A stretch of 64,000 nt of DNA from contig NZ_PJJM01000104.1 in NCBI RefSeq assembly GCF_002929805.1, positions 124,001 through 188,000 on the forward strand. The letters are read 5' to 3'. Source of the stretch: Cryobacterium sp. Y50 (GTDB taxonomy: Bacteria > Actinomycetota > Actinomycetes > Actinomycetales > Microbacteriaceae). Within the stretch, counting starts at the first letter, position 1. Each line of letters starts with the position of its first letter. A program made the position numbers and the translations under genes. The notes below the pieces were generated by a model. That model saw only the letters and a list, made by a program, of their open reading frames with translations. It ran no database searches and was not told the DNA's origin. This document shows positions 17,802 to 25,907 of this stretch, one piece after another.

Positions 17802-18776
17802 TCAGGAGCCGAGCAGAATATAGGCCGGCCCGGCCAGGAGCGCCACCGACACGGTGAGCGCTCCGGCCGTGGCAGCGCGGCGCAGGGGTGCTATCGGGTG
17901 CACCAGACGTGCGACCCGCGGCGATACCTGATTCACCGGGTGCTCCGGTGCAGCGGCGACTGAAGCGGATGCCGCGGCGGTAGCCCTCGCATCCGCTACA
18001 GGTGGCGGCTGTGCGGTAAAGCCGGCGACTGCAAAGCCAACGAGCGCGATCGCGTGGGCGAGGGTGTGATCGTCGACGACGCGGCGGGCGTGATCGTCCG
18101 CGAGCATCTCGACCAGTAGTGCCACCGCGTTTTCGGCCCGATTGGCGATGGGAAACCAGGGCAGGGCGCTGTGCCAGCTCTTGAAGGCCAGCAACACTAG
18201 GTGGTGCCGTTGCACGAGGTGTGCCTGTTCGTGGGCGATCACCGCGCGCACCTGATCGGCATCGAGCAGGCGCAGCAGTCCATTGGAGAGCACGGTCGCC
18301 GAGTGGCCGGCCCCGGGCAGGCAATAGGCCACTGGCGCCGGATGGTCGATGACGCGCATGCCCGGCTGACCATGCAGGGGGTCGCTGAGCAAAATGATGA
18401 GCGTGTGGTGCCGTCGCCGTTGCCGCTCGGCGCGCACGAAGGTCGCGAGCAGGTTCAACAGCAGGTGAGTGCCGAGTAGAACGGCGGCCCCGAGTGCGAG
18501 TACGTGGGTGAAACTGATTCCGGCGGGGAGCGTGCCGGCGCGCAGATCGTCGCCCAGTGCCATGAGGCTGTGCCCCAGATCGTTACCGAAGGGAAACAAG
18601 CCGTAGAGCAGAAAGGACCCGATCATGGATACCCCACCGGACAGGGCGATGGCTTGCCAGAGCACAAGGGCGATACCGGGGGAGCGGGCCGGCCAGTGGG
18701 AACGGGCCAGCACAACCGGAACCGGCCAGGCCAGCAGCACGGCCAGGAGGCCCAGTGCCGCGGCGGCGGTGATCAC
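17802..18776 (-). CDS. M56 family (BlaR1-like) membrane metallopeptidase
   Basis: A 324-residue membrane protein with hydrophobic segments at about 3-22, 35-60, 88-112 and near the C-terminus. A cytoplasmic zinc peptidase core carries HEQAH (182-186) and the downstream EMLADDHA, which should give the third ligand. It lacks the penicillin-binding sensor domain of staphylococcal BlaR1, like the M56 protein paired with BlaI in mycobacteria. By analogy it should cleave or inactivate the BlaI repressor encoded just upstream. GTG 18776 is the likely start, 25 bases after blaI. Confidence 0.9.
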   Translation of the reverse strand: MITAAAALGLLAVLLAWPVPVVLARSHWPARSPGIALVLWQAIALSGGVSMIGSFLLYGLFPFGNDLGHSLMALGDDLRAGTLPAGISFTHVLALGAAVLLGTHLLLNLLATFVRAERQRRRHHTLIILLSDPLHGQPGMRVIDHPAPVAYCLPGAGHSATVLSNGLLRLLDADQVRAVIAHEQAHLVQRHHLVLLAFKSWHSALPWFPIANRAENAVALLVEMLADDHARRVVDDHTLAHAIALVGFAVAGFTAQPPPVADARATAAASASVAAAPEHPVNQVSPRVARLVHPIAPLRRAATAGALTVSVALLAGPAYILLGS

Positions 18777-18801
18777 GAGGGTTGGTCAGCCGACACGTCG
18801 C

Positions 18802-19188
18802 TCAGGCGCTGTCGGACGTGGCGACACCCAGCAATTGGCGCAGCGTCTCGGCTTCCTGTGGGGTCACGTCGCCGATGAACCGGGCCAGGGTCGCCTGGCG
18901 GTCGGGCACCTGCCCGAGCACCTCGTGCATGAGGCCGGCCGTGTGGTCCGCGCGGGTCATGACCGCGGAATAGGCATGGGGACGGATGCCGCGATCGCGC
19001 GTGACAAAGCCTTTGGTTTCGAGCCGGGAGAGCACAGTAAGAATTGTCGTCGTCGCCAGGCGCTTGGCCGGAGCGGCCGAATTGTCGGGATGAATCAGGG
19101 CATCCTTGAGCTCGTTAGCAGTGAACGGTGACGAGGAGTTCCAAAGGACATCCATCATCATCCGTTCGAGCACACCCAAGTTTCCCAT
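18802..19188 (-). CDS. blaI: BlaI/MecI/CopY family transcriptional repressor
   Basis: A 128-residue winged-helix repressor starting MGNLGVLERMMMDVLW, the usual BlaI beginning, with FTANELKD and TTILTVLSRLETKGFV forming the DNA-binding region and a C-terminal dimerisation helix. TTG 19209 would add seven residues. It is followed by its M56 partner and is divergent from cydA. Two TTCTACA-type palindromes lie in the divergent promoter, so both autoregulation and control of cydABDC are expected. Cys or His metal sites of CopY are not seen, which favours the BlaI subgroup. Confidence 0.93.
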   Translation of the reverse strand: MGNLGVLERMMMDVLWNSSSPFTANELKDALIHPDNSAAPAKRLATTTILTVLSRLETKGFVTRDRGIRPHAYSAVMTRADHTAGLMHEVLGQVPDRQATLARFIGDVTPQEAETLRQLLGVATSDSA

Positions 19189-19219
19189 GAGGCCCACACT
19201 ACGCCGCAAAACTGTAAGT

Positions 19220-19236
19220 TTCTACACGTTGTAGAA
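19220..19236 (+). promoter_or_regulatory. BlaI-type operator 1 (perfect 17-bp palindrome)
   Basis: TTCTACA-CGT-TGTAGAA is a perfect inverted repeat with TACA/TGTA cores, like BlaI/MecI operators, although staphylococcal sites have a two-base rather than three-base centre. It sits just upstream of a possible blaI -10 (TACAGT on the minus strand, 19216-19211), where binding would block blaI transcription. Confidence 0.75.
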
Positions 19237-19244
19237 GAGTAATG

Positions 19245-19261
19245 TTCTACATGGCGTAGAA
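19245..19261 (+). promoter_or_regulatory. BlaI-type operator 2 (near-perfect palindrome)
   Basis: TTCTACA-TGG-CGTAGAA repeats operator 1 with one arm mismatch, centred 25 bp away and 44 bp before the cydA start codon. Its position is suited to repression of cydABDC. It overlaps a TAGAAA that could act as the cydA -10. Confidence 0.65.
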
Positions 19262-19296
19262 AACCATGCGCGAGTATCACAAATGCTGGAGGGCAG

Positions 19297-20709
19297 ATGA
19301 ACGAGTGGTTGGATCCCTTACTCCTCTCACGGTGGCAGTTCGGTCTCACAACCGTCTATCACTTTCTTTTCGTCCCCCTCACGATCGGCCTGGCTCTCAC
19401 GGTCGCGATCTTTCAGACGGCGTGGGTGCGCACCGACAAGATCAAGTACCTGCAGCTGACGCACTTCTTCGGCAAGATCTTTCTGATCAACTTCGCCATG
19501 GGCGTCGTGACCGGCATCGTGCAGGAGTTTCAGTTCGGGATGAACTGGTCCGACTACTCACGCTTCGTCGGTGACGTCTTCGGCGCCCCGCTCGCGTTCG
19601 AGGGTATCGTCGCCTTCTTCCTCGAGGCGACATTTATCGGGCTCTGGATCTTCGGCTGGGACAAGCTACCCAAGAAGATTCACCTTGCGACCATCTGGCT
19701 CACGGCTATCGGCTCGATCGCCTCGGCCTACTTCATCCTCGCGGCGAACGCGTTCATGCAGAACCCGATCGCTTATACGATCAACGAGGAGAAGGGACGG
19801 GCAGAACTCACCAGTATCTGGGAACTGCTCACGAATCCCATTGCCCTCGCCGCGTTTCCACACACGATTTTCGCCTGTTTCATGGTTTCGGCCGGACTGA
19901 TCATCTCGGTTGCCGCCTGGCATCTGTACCGCAATCAGCACCTCGACACGATGCGTCCGGCACTCAAATTCGGTCTCTGGATGATGGTCATTGCTGGCGT
20001 GCTTACCACGCTCGCCGGTGACCAGCTGGGCCTGGCCATGGTCGAAGCCCAGCCGATGAAGATGGCCGCTGCCGAAGCGCTGTATGTCACCGCGGCCGGC
20101 GCAGAGGCATCGTTCTCTATCTTCACCCTCGGCACGCCCGACGGCGTGAATGAGCTGTTCTCGGTGCGCATTCCGTACCTGCTCTCGTTCCTCTCCACCC
20201 ATACCTTCGACGGCACCGTCGAAGGTATCGACAACCTGCAGGCACAGTACGTCGGTGCGTTTGGCCCCGGCGACTACACCCCGACCATCTGGATCACGTA
20301 CTGGTCGTTCCGCTGGATGATCGGCCTCGGCCCGGCGCACATCCTGGTCGCCGTGGCCGGCCTGTTCTTCACCCGCAAGAACGCCAGGCCGACCCGCCCG
20401 TGGATGTGGAAGGTCGCGATTTGGAGCTTCCCAATGTCGCTGCTGGCCATGAGCGTCGGCTGGGTCTTCACCGAGATGGGCCGCCAACCGTGGCTGGTCT
20501 TCGGACTGCTGCGCACGCAGGACGGCGTTTCGCCCGGCGTCAGTGGCGTGGAGATTCTGATCTCCCTGATCGCCTTCACTTTGATCTACGGAATCCTCGC
20601 GGTGGTCGAGTTCAAACTCATTCTCAAGGCCGTTCAGAAAGGCCCCGACGATGCGCCGGTGCCCGACGCCGAAACCGGCGAACTCCAGCACGCTGCCACG
20701 GTCTACTAG
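19297..20709 (+). CDS. cydA: Cytochrome bd quinol oxidase subunit I
   Basis: CydA binds hemes b558, b595 and d and oxidises quinol while reducing oxygen to water at high affinity. The 470 residues include the N-terminal heme ligand His22 in TTVYHFLFVPLTIGLA, multiple membrane helices, AYFILAANAFMQNP, and the short Q-loop region after QPMKMAAAEALY. It starts at ATG 19297 with GGAGGG upstream and leads cydABDC. The divergent BlaI operators lie 36-77 bp before the start. Confidence 0.97.
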   Translation: MNEWLDPLLLSRWQFGLTTVYHFLFVPLTIGLALTVAIFQTAWVRTDKIKYLQLTHFFGKIFLINFAMGVVTGIVQEFQFGMNWSDYSRFVGDVFGAPLAFEGIVAFFLEATFIGLWIFGWDKLPKKIHLATIWLTAIGSIASAYFILAANAFMQNPIAYTINEEKGRAELTSIWELLTNPIALAAFPHTIFACFMVSAGLIISVAAWHLYRNQHLDTMRPALKFGLWMMVIAGVLTTLAGDQLGLAMVEAQPMKMAAAEALYVTAAGAEASFSIFTLGTPDGVNELFSVRIPYLLSFLSTHTFDGTVEGIDNLQAQYVGAFGPGDYTPTIWITYWSFRWMIGLGPAHILVAVAGLFFTRKNARPTRPWMWKVAIWSFPMSLLAMSVGWVFTEMGRQPWLVFGLLRTQDGVSPGVSGVEILISLIAFTLIYGILAVVEFKLILKAVQKGPDDAPVPDAETGELQHAATVY

Positions 20710-20725
20710 AAAAGGAGACGACACT

Positions 20726-21730
20726 ATGGATCTCACAATTCTTTGGTTCTGGATCATCGCCGTCATGTTCATCGGGTACTTCGTGCTCGACGGCTTCGAC
20801 TTCGGGGTCGGCATGTCCCTGCCTTTTCTCGGCAAGGACGACACCGATCGCCGCGTTCTCATCAACACCATCGGTCCGGTCTGGGACCTCAACGAAACCT
20901 GGGTCATCGTCGCCGGGGCGTCGCTGTTCGCAGCGTTCCCCGAGTGGTATGCGACCATGTTCAGCGGCTTCTACCTGCCATTGCTGCTCATCCTGCTAGC
21001 GCTGATCCTGCGCGGCGTTTCGTTCGAATACCGGCACCAGCGCCCCGAATCGCAGTGGAAGAAGTGGTTCGACGGCATGATCATCGTCGGCTCGGCCGTT
21101 CCGGCGCTGCTCTGGGGCGTCGCCTTCGCCAACGTCGTGCGTGGCGTGAACCTCGACGCCAATCACGACTATGCCGGCACGATCTTCGATCTGCTGGGCC
21201 CCTACGCCCTGCTCGGCGGCGTCACGACGCTGCTGTTGTTCTTCGTGCACGGTGTCGTGTTCATCTCGCTCAAGACCGAGGGTGACATCCGGCTGCGGGC
21301 GCGCAAATTGGCCATGCAGTCCGGAATCGTCACGATCGTCGTCGCGGCCACTTTCCTGGCCTGGACGACCCTTGCGTACGGCACCTCGGCATCTGCTTTG
21401 CTTGCCGCCGCCGCTGCCGTCGCGTTGATCGCCTCGTTCGTGGCCAACCTGCGCGGCGCCGAACGACTTGCCTTCGGCCTGATGGCCGCCACGATCGGTC
21501 TGGCGGTGCTGACCCTTTTCGCGTCGCTCTTTCCCGACGTCATGCCCGCCAGCAACGACCCGGCCAACAGCCTGACTATCGCAAACGCCTCGTCCTCGGC
21601 CTACACGCTCGGCGTGATGAGCTGGACAGCACTGATCGGGATGCCCGTCATCCTGCTCTACCAGGGCTGGACCTACTGGGTGTTCCGCAAGCGCATCGGA
21701 CGAGCGCACATTGAGGTCGCCGTACACTGA
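20726..21730 (+). CDS. cydB: Cytochrome bd quinol oxidase subunit II
   Basis: CydB is the second core subunit of the bd oxidase, 334 residues with about eight hydrophobic segments. It has the family start LTILWFWIIAVMFIGYFVLDGFDFGVG, which matches CydB's conserved LDGFDxGVG, and the internal RGVSFEYRHQ motif. ATG 20726 with an AAGGAG Shine-Dalgarno sequence lies 16 bases after cydA. Confidence 0.97.
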   Translation: MDLTILWFWIIAVMFIGYFVLDGFDFGVGMSLPFLGKDDTDRRVLINTIGPVWDLNETWVIVAGASLFAAFPEWYATMFSGFYLPLLLILLALILRGVSFEYRHQRPESQWKKWFDGMIIVGSAVPALLWGVAFANVVRGVNLDANHDYAGTIFDLLGPYALLGGVTTLLLFFVHGVVFISLKTEGDIRLRARKLAMQSGIVTIVVAATFLAWTTLAYGTSASALLAAAAAVALIASFVANLRGAERLAFGLMAATIGLAVLTLFASLFPDVMPASNDPANSLTIANASSSAYTLGVMSWTALIGMPVILLYQGWTYWVFRKRIGRAHIEVAVH

Positions 21731-21734
21731 GGCA

Positions 21735-23405
21735 GTGCGCCCCCTGGATCCTCGTCTTCTTCGATACGCCTCGGCAGCGCGCCGGTTTCTCGCGATCGGT
21801 GCGCTGCTCGGGCTTGCTCAAACCGTCGTCGTCATCACGTTTGCCTGGTTGTTGACCCGGGCCATTATGCTCACGGTCGCGGGCGAGCGCCTAAGCACGA
21901 TCGTGCCGACCTTGGCGGCCCTGGCCGGAGTTGTGGTGCTGCGCTCGGTGCTCATTTGGCTGCTGGAAGTCGCGGCTAACCGAGGCGCAGCCCAGGTCAA
22001 GAGCCAGTTGCGCGCGCGCGTTCTGGCCAAGCTCGCCGAGCGCGGCCCCGACTGGGTCGACTCTCAGCAGAGCGCACGCTTGGCGACCGTTGTCACGACC
22101 GGCCTCGACGCACTCGACAACTACTTCGCGCGGTATTTGCCGCAGCTGTTGCTGACCGCGATTGCCACACCGATTCTGATCGCGGTCATGCTCTGGCAAG
22201 ACCTGCCCAGCGGCCTCACCGTCATCATCGTGATCCCGCTCATTCCGGTGTTCATGATTCTGATTGGGCGGGTCACCCAGTCCGTACAGCAGGAACAGTG
22301 GCAAGCACTGCAACGCCTCTCTACCGGGTTTCTCGACGTGGTCGGCGGCCTCGGCACCCTCAAGATCTACGGCCGGGAATGCCGTCAGTTTGATCGCATC
22401 CGTTCCATCACCGAGCAGTACCGCACGCGCACCATGAAGGTGCTGCGCGTCTCCTTTCTGAGCGGTTTCGTACTCGAACTCGCCGCGAGCCTCTCGGTCG
22501 CCCTTATCGCCGTGTCGATCGGCCTGCGGCTCATCGACGGCGCGCTACTCCTGGGCGTTGGACTGTTCGTTCTGCTGCTGGCTCCCGAGGCTTTTCTGCC
22601 GGTGCGCCAGGTCGGGGCGCAGTTTCACGCCGCGGCCGACGGCCTGGCCGCTGCCGAAGAACTGTTCGCGATTCTCGACGACGACATCGACACAACGGAT
22701 GCCCCGGCGCCGGTCGATCCTGCGGCTGCGGCTGTCGCGCCGGGAGGCCTCGGTGCCGGCTCTCTCCGCCTGGTCGGCGTATCTATTCGGCGCGGTGACA
22801 CCGTCGTGATCGACCGGCTGGACGCCGAATTCGCCGCCGGCGAAATCAGCGTGCTGCGCGGCGTGAGCGGAGTCGGCAAATCCACCCTCGTTGCCGCCCT
22901 GCTCGGCTTCGTGCCCCTCACCGGCGAAGTGACGCTCGGCGACGTTGCCGTGACAGCCGGGCCAAGTCGGCCGTGGCTGGCCTGGGCTGGCCAGCGACCC
23001 GGCCTGTTCCGGGGAACGGTGGCCGAGAATGTGGCGCTGGGGACGGTATCCGCTGGCCAGGGTACGCGCACCGTGAACCTGGTCGCTCAGGCCCTTGATT
23101 GGGCGGGGGCCGCGCAGCTGTCACCGACCACGGTGCTCGGGGTGAACGGCGACGGGCTTTCGGGCGGGCAGGCCCAGCGCGTCGCCGCAGCGCGCGCCGT
23201 TTACCGGGCCCTCGCGACTGAGTGCCAGGTCGTGATTCTGGACGAACCCAGTTCGGCGCTCGACGCCGACGCCGAGGCCGGTCTCCTCGCCGGGCTACGT
23301 CGTCTGGCCGACATGGGCCGCGTCGTGATCGTGGTCAGCCACCGGCCGGCCGTCCTCGCTGCAGCTGACCATGTGATCGAGCTAGAGAAGCTGATTCATG
23401 TTTGA
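21735..23405 (+). CDS. cydD: Thiol reductant ABC exporter subunit CydD
   Basis: CydD forms with CydC a heterodimeric ABC exporter needed for bd oxidase assembly; in E. coli it has been proposed to export cysteine and glutathione. The membrane domain covers about 1-310 and the ATPase follows, with Walker A GVSGVGKST, signature LSGGQAQR and Walker B VVILDEPSSALD. GTG 21735 is preferred, five bases after GAGG and four bases beyond the cydB stop, giving 556 residues. Confidence 0.94.
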   Translation: MRPLDPRLLRYASAARRFLAIGALLGLAQTVVVITFAWLLTRAIMLTVAGERLSTIVPTLAALAGVVVLRSVLIWLLEVAANRGAAQVKSQLRARVLAKLAERGPDWVDSQQSARLATVVTTGLDALDNYFARYLPQLLLTAIATPILIAVMLWQDLPSGLTVIIVIPLIPVFMILIGRVTQSVQQEQWQALQRLSTGFLDVVGGLGTLKIYGRECRQFDRIRSITEQYRTRTMKVLRVSFLSGFVLELAASLSVALIAVSIGLRLIDGALLLGVGLFVLLLAPEAFLPVRQVGAQFHAAADGLAAAEELFAILDDDIDTTDAPAPVDPAAAAVAPGGLGAGSLRLVGVSIRRGDTVVIDRLDAEFAAGEISVLRGVSGVGKSTLVAALLGFVPLTGEVTLGDVAVTAGPSRPWLAWAGQRPGLFRGTVAENVALGTVSAGQGTRTVNLVAQALDWAGAAQLSPTTVLGVNGDGLSGGQAQRVAAARAVYRALATECQVVILDEPSSALDADAEAGLLAGLRRLADMGRVVIVVSHRPAVLAAADHVIELEKLIHV

Positions 23406-25098
23406 CCTGACGCTGGACCCGGCCGCGTGCGACGTGCTGCGGCTCGCCCAGCCGCGCCCGCGCTGGTTTGTTCCAGGCCTGCTGGCCGGCGTGACGAGTG
23501 CTGTTATGGCGGTGGCGCTGCTGGCCTGCTCGGCCTGGCTCATCACCCGCGCCGCCGAAATGCCGTCCCTGGCCTATCTCGGTATGGCTATCGTAGGGGT
23601 GCGTGCCTTTGCGATTTTTCGTTCGGTGTTTCGCTACCTGGAACGCCTGACCAGCCACGATGCCGCGTTCCGGCAGCTCGCCGAACTACGCCTGGGCATC
23701 TTTCGTCGCATCGTTCCAGTTGCCCCGGCCGGACTCGCCCAGACCGGGCGCGGCGACCTGCTCACCCGCCTCGTGCGCGACGTCGATGACCTACAGGACC
23801 TGCCGCTGCGGGTCGTACAGCCGTTGCTCGTCGCGGGAATCACCGCAGTGCTCAGCGTGATCGGCATTTGGTTGATCGTACCCGCCGCTGGCCTCACCCT
23901 GCTCGTCTGCCTGCTGCTGGCCGGAGTGCTCGGTACGGTTTTCTCCGGCAGCGTGGCAGCCAGGGCAGATCGGGAGCTCGCACCGCTGCGCGGCACCCTC
24001 GCCGACGAGGTGCTCGAAATCGTGGAGAACCTCGACGTACTCACCGCCTTCGACGCTCTCAGGCCGCGCCTCGCCCAGCTCGCCCGCACCGATGAGCGCC
24101 TGCGCCGGGCCGCCCTGCGCCGCTCGGTCGGAGTGGGTGTGCAATCGGCCGTCGTAGCGCTCTTTGCCGGTGCAGCAACGCTGGGCACGCTGTACTTCGG
24201 AATCCCCGCGCTCGATGGCGGCGGCGGCCCGCTCAGCCCGGACCTGCTCGGCCCGACCCTCATCGTCGCCGTGCTCGTGCCGATGGCCGTATTCGAGGTG
24301 TTCGGCATGATTCTGCTGGCAGCTTCGGCCTGGCGCCAGGTGCGGGTGAGCGCACGGCGCGTCGCCGAGGTTGTCCCAGCTTCGCGACCGGCCGAGATTC
24401 CCGTCGATGTTCCAAACCCCCAGCTGCTGCTGGCGACCCCGGTCGTGCTCGAACTGACCGGCCTGAGTGCCAGTTGGCCCGGCCAGACCGAACCAGGCGT
24501 GGCCGGTGTGACGCTGCGCCTCGCGCCCGGGGACCGGGTGCATCTGGCCGGACCGAGCGGTGCCGGCAAGACCACCCTCACGCAGGCCCTGGTGCGATTT
24601 CTCGACTACACCGGTTCGTACCGTCTGAACGGCGTCGAAGCGCGCCTGCTTGCTCAAACGGAGGTGCGGCGGGTGGTCGGACTGTGCGAGCAGCGTCCGT
24701 GGTTATTTGACGACAGCATCCGTCAGAATCTGCTGTTTGCCCGCGATACCGCCACCGACGCCGAGTTGCTGGCAGTGCTGGCCCGCGTCGGACTGGCCGA
24801 ATGGGTCGGGGAGCGCGGCGGCCTCGACGCTCGTGTCGGGGAGCGCGGCGCCTTGGTCTCCGGCGGCCAGGCACAGCGTATTGCCCTGGCCAGGGCCCTG
24901 CTTGCCGATTTTCCGGTGCTCGTCGTCGACGAACCCACCGCGAATGTCGATAGCGCCCAGGCTGATGCCCTGGTACGGGATATCTTGAGCGCTGCGACCG
25001 ACGCGCACCGGGCTGTCCTGCTGATTTCCCACACGCCGGTGCCGGACGAACTAGTGACGGCAAGGGTGACCCTGTCGACCCGGGCTCAGTCCATGTGA
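23398..25098 (+). CDS. cydC: Thiol reductant ABC exporter subunit CydC
   Basis: The 566-residue partner of CydD has an N-terminal membrane domain with CSAWLITRAAEMPSLAYL and FRYLERLTSHDAAFRQL, typical of CydC. Its ATPase has Walker A GPSGAGKTT, the signature region VSGGQAQR and Walker B VLVVDEPTANVD. ATG 23398 overlaps the cydD stop by eight bases. The 3' end overlaps the convergent dedA gene by 13 bases. Confidence 0.94.
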   Translation: MFDLTLDPAACDVLRLAQPRPRWFVPGLLAGVTSAVMAVALLACSAWLITRAAEMPSLAYLGMAIVGVRAFAIFRSVFRYLERLTSHDAAFRQLAELRLGIFRRIVPVAPAGLAQTGRGDLLTRLVRDVDDLQDLPLRVVQPLLVAGITAVLSVIGIWLIVPAAGLTLLVCLLLAGVLGTVFSGSVAARADRELAPLRGTLADEVLEIVENLDVLTAFDALRPRLAQLARTDERLRRAALRRSVGVGVQSAVVALFAGAATLGTLYFGIPALDGGGGPLSPDLLGPTLIVAVLVPMAVFEVFGMILLAASAWRQVRVSARRVAEVVPASRPAEIPVDVPNPQLLLATPVVLELTGLSASWPGQTEPGVAGVTLRLAPGDRVHLAGPSGAGKTTLTQALVRFLDYTGSYRLNGVEARLLAQTEVRRVVGLCEQRPWLFDDSIRQNLLFARDTATDAELLAVLARVGLAEWVGERGGLDARVGERGALVSGGQAQRIALARALLADFPVLVVDEPTANVDSAQADALVRDILSAATDAHRAVLLISHTPVPDELVTARVTLSTRAQSM

Positions 25099-25721
25099 CG
25101 CAGCTCGCGGCGGTGCAGCCACTTCTTGACCAAAAACATCGCCAGTATGAACAGCGCGATCACGCCGACGAACAGGTATCCGGCGAAGTGCAGGCTGCCG
25201 CTGAGCTCGCGGTAGCCGCCGGCCGCCACCGAGCCGACGGTGACATAGGTGAGTGACCAGATGACGCAGGCCGGCACGGTCCATGCTATGAAGGTGCGGT
25301 ACCGCATCCGGCTCATGCCGACGGTGACTGGAATAAGCGAGTGCAGCACCGGCAGAAACCGGGAGATGAAGACAGCGACACCGCCGCGCCGGTCGAGGTA
25401 GTTTTCGGCGCGAATCCAATTGTGTTCGCCGATACGGCGGCCCAGCCGGCTCGCGCGGATGAACGGTCCAAAGTGGTGCCCGAGCGCGAAGCCGATGCTT
25501 TCCCCGCCCAGTGCTCCGACGATCACGGCCAGTACGAGCGTGACAAACTCGACCGGGCCGGACACGGCCGTGCTCGCGACGATCACAATGGTGTCGCCGG
25601 GAACGACCAGGCCGACCAGAACCGAGGTTTCCAGCAGCATGCCCAGAAAGGCCAGCAGCGTTCGAACGACCGGGTCGACGCTGGACACGGTGTCGAGGAT
25701 CCACGTGAGGATGTCATTCAT
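25086..25721 (-). CDS. DedA family membrane protein
   Basis: A 211-residue membrane protein of the DedA/VTT superfamily. GLVVPGDTIVIVAST, GALGGESIGFALG, FISRFLPVLHSLIPVTVGMSRMRYRTF and GYLFVGVIALF correspond to the conserved reentrant loops and helices. DedA proteins help recycle lipid carriers such as undecaprenyl phosphate and keep proton motive force. A TAGGCT -10 on the minus strand (25734-25729) ends eight bases from the ATG, so the mRNA is probably leaderless. Confidence 0.92.
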   Translation of the reverse strand: MNDILTWILDTVSSVDPVVRTLLAFLGMLLETSVLVGLVVPGDTIVIVASTAVSGPVEFVTLVLAVIVGALGGESIGFALGHHFGPFIRASRLGRRIGEHNWIRAENYLDRRGGVAVFISRFLPVLHSLIPVTVGMSRMRYRTFIAWTVPACVIWSLTYVTVGSVAAGGYRELSGSLHFAGYLFVGVIALFILAMFLVKKWLHRRELRHMD

Positions 25722-25907
25722 TTCGTTCAGCCTACGTGCTGCTCGGGAATCAACAAGGCCGGGCTCTCTGGCGGCCGGGAGGTCAGCGGCGAAGGCTTCG
25801 TACTTCTTGCGACCTTGGCGTTGCTGCGTCCTAGTAATCTAAAGGGGGTACACCGGCGCTCTGTTGCGCGTGCACCTTGCATCAATCATGACTAACCCCT
25901 GCAATGA

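Noticed and set aside
25722-25907. T-box riboswitch upstream of leuS
   Set aside because: The conserved T-box sequence and terminator/antiterminator pair are absent.
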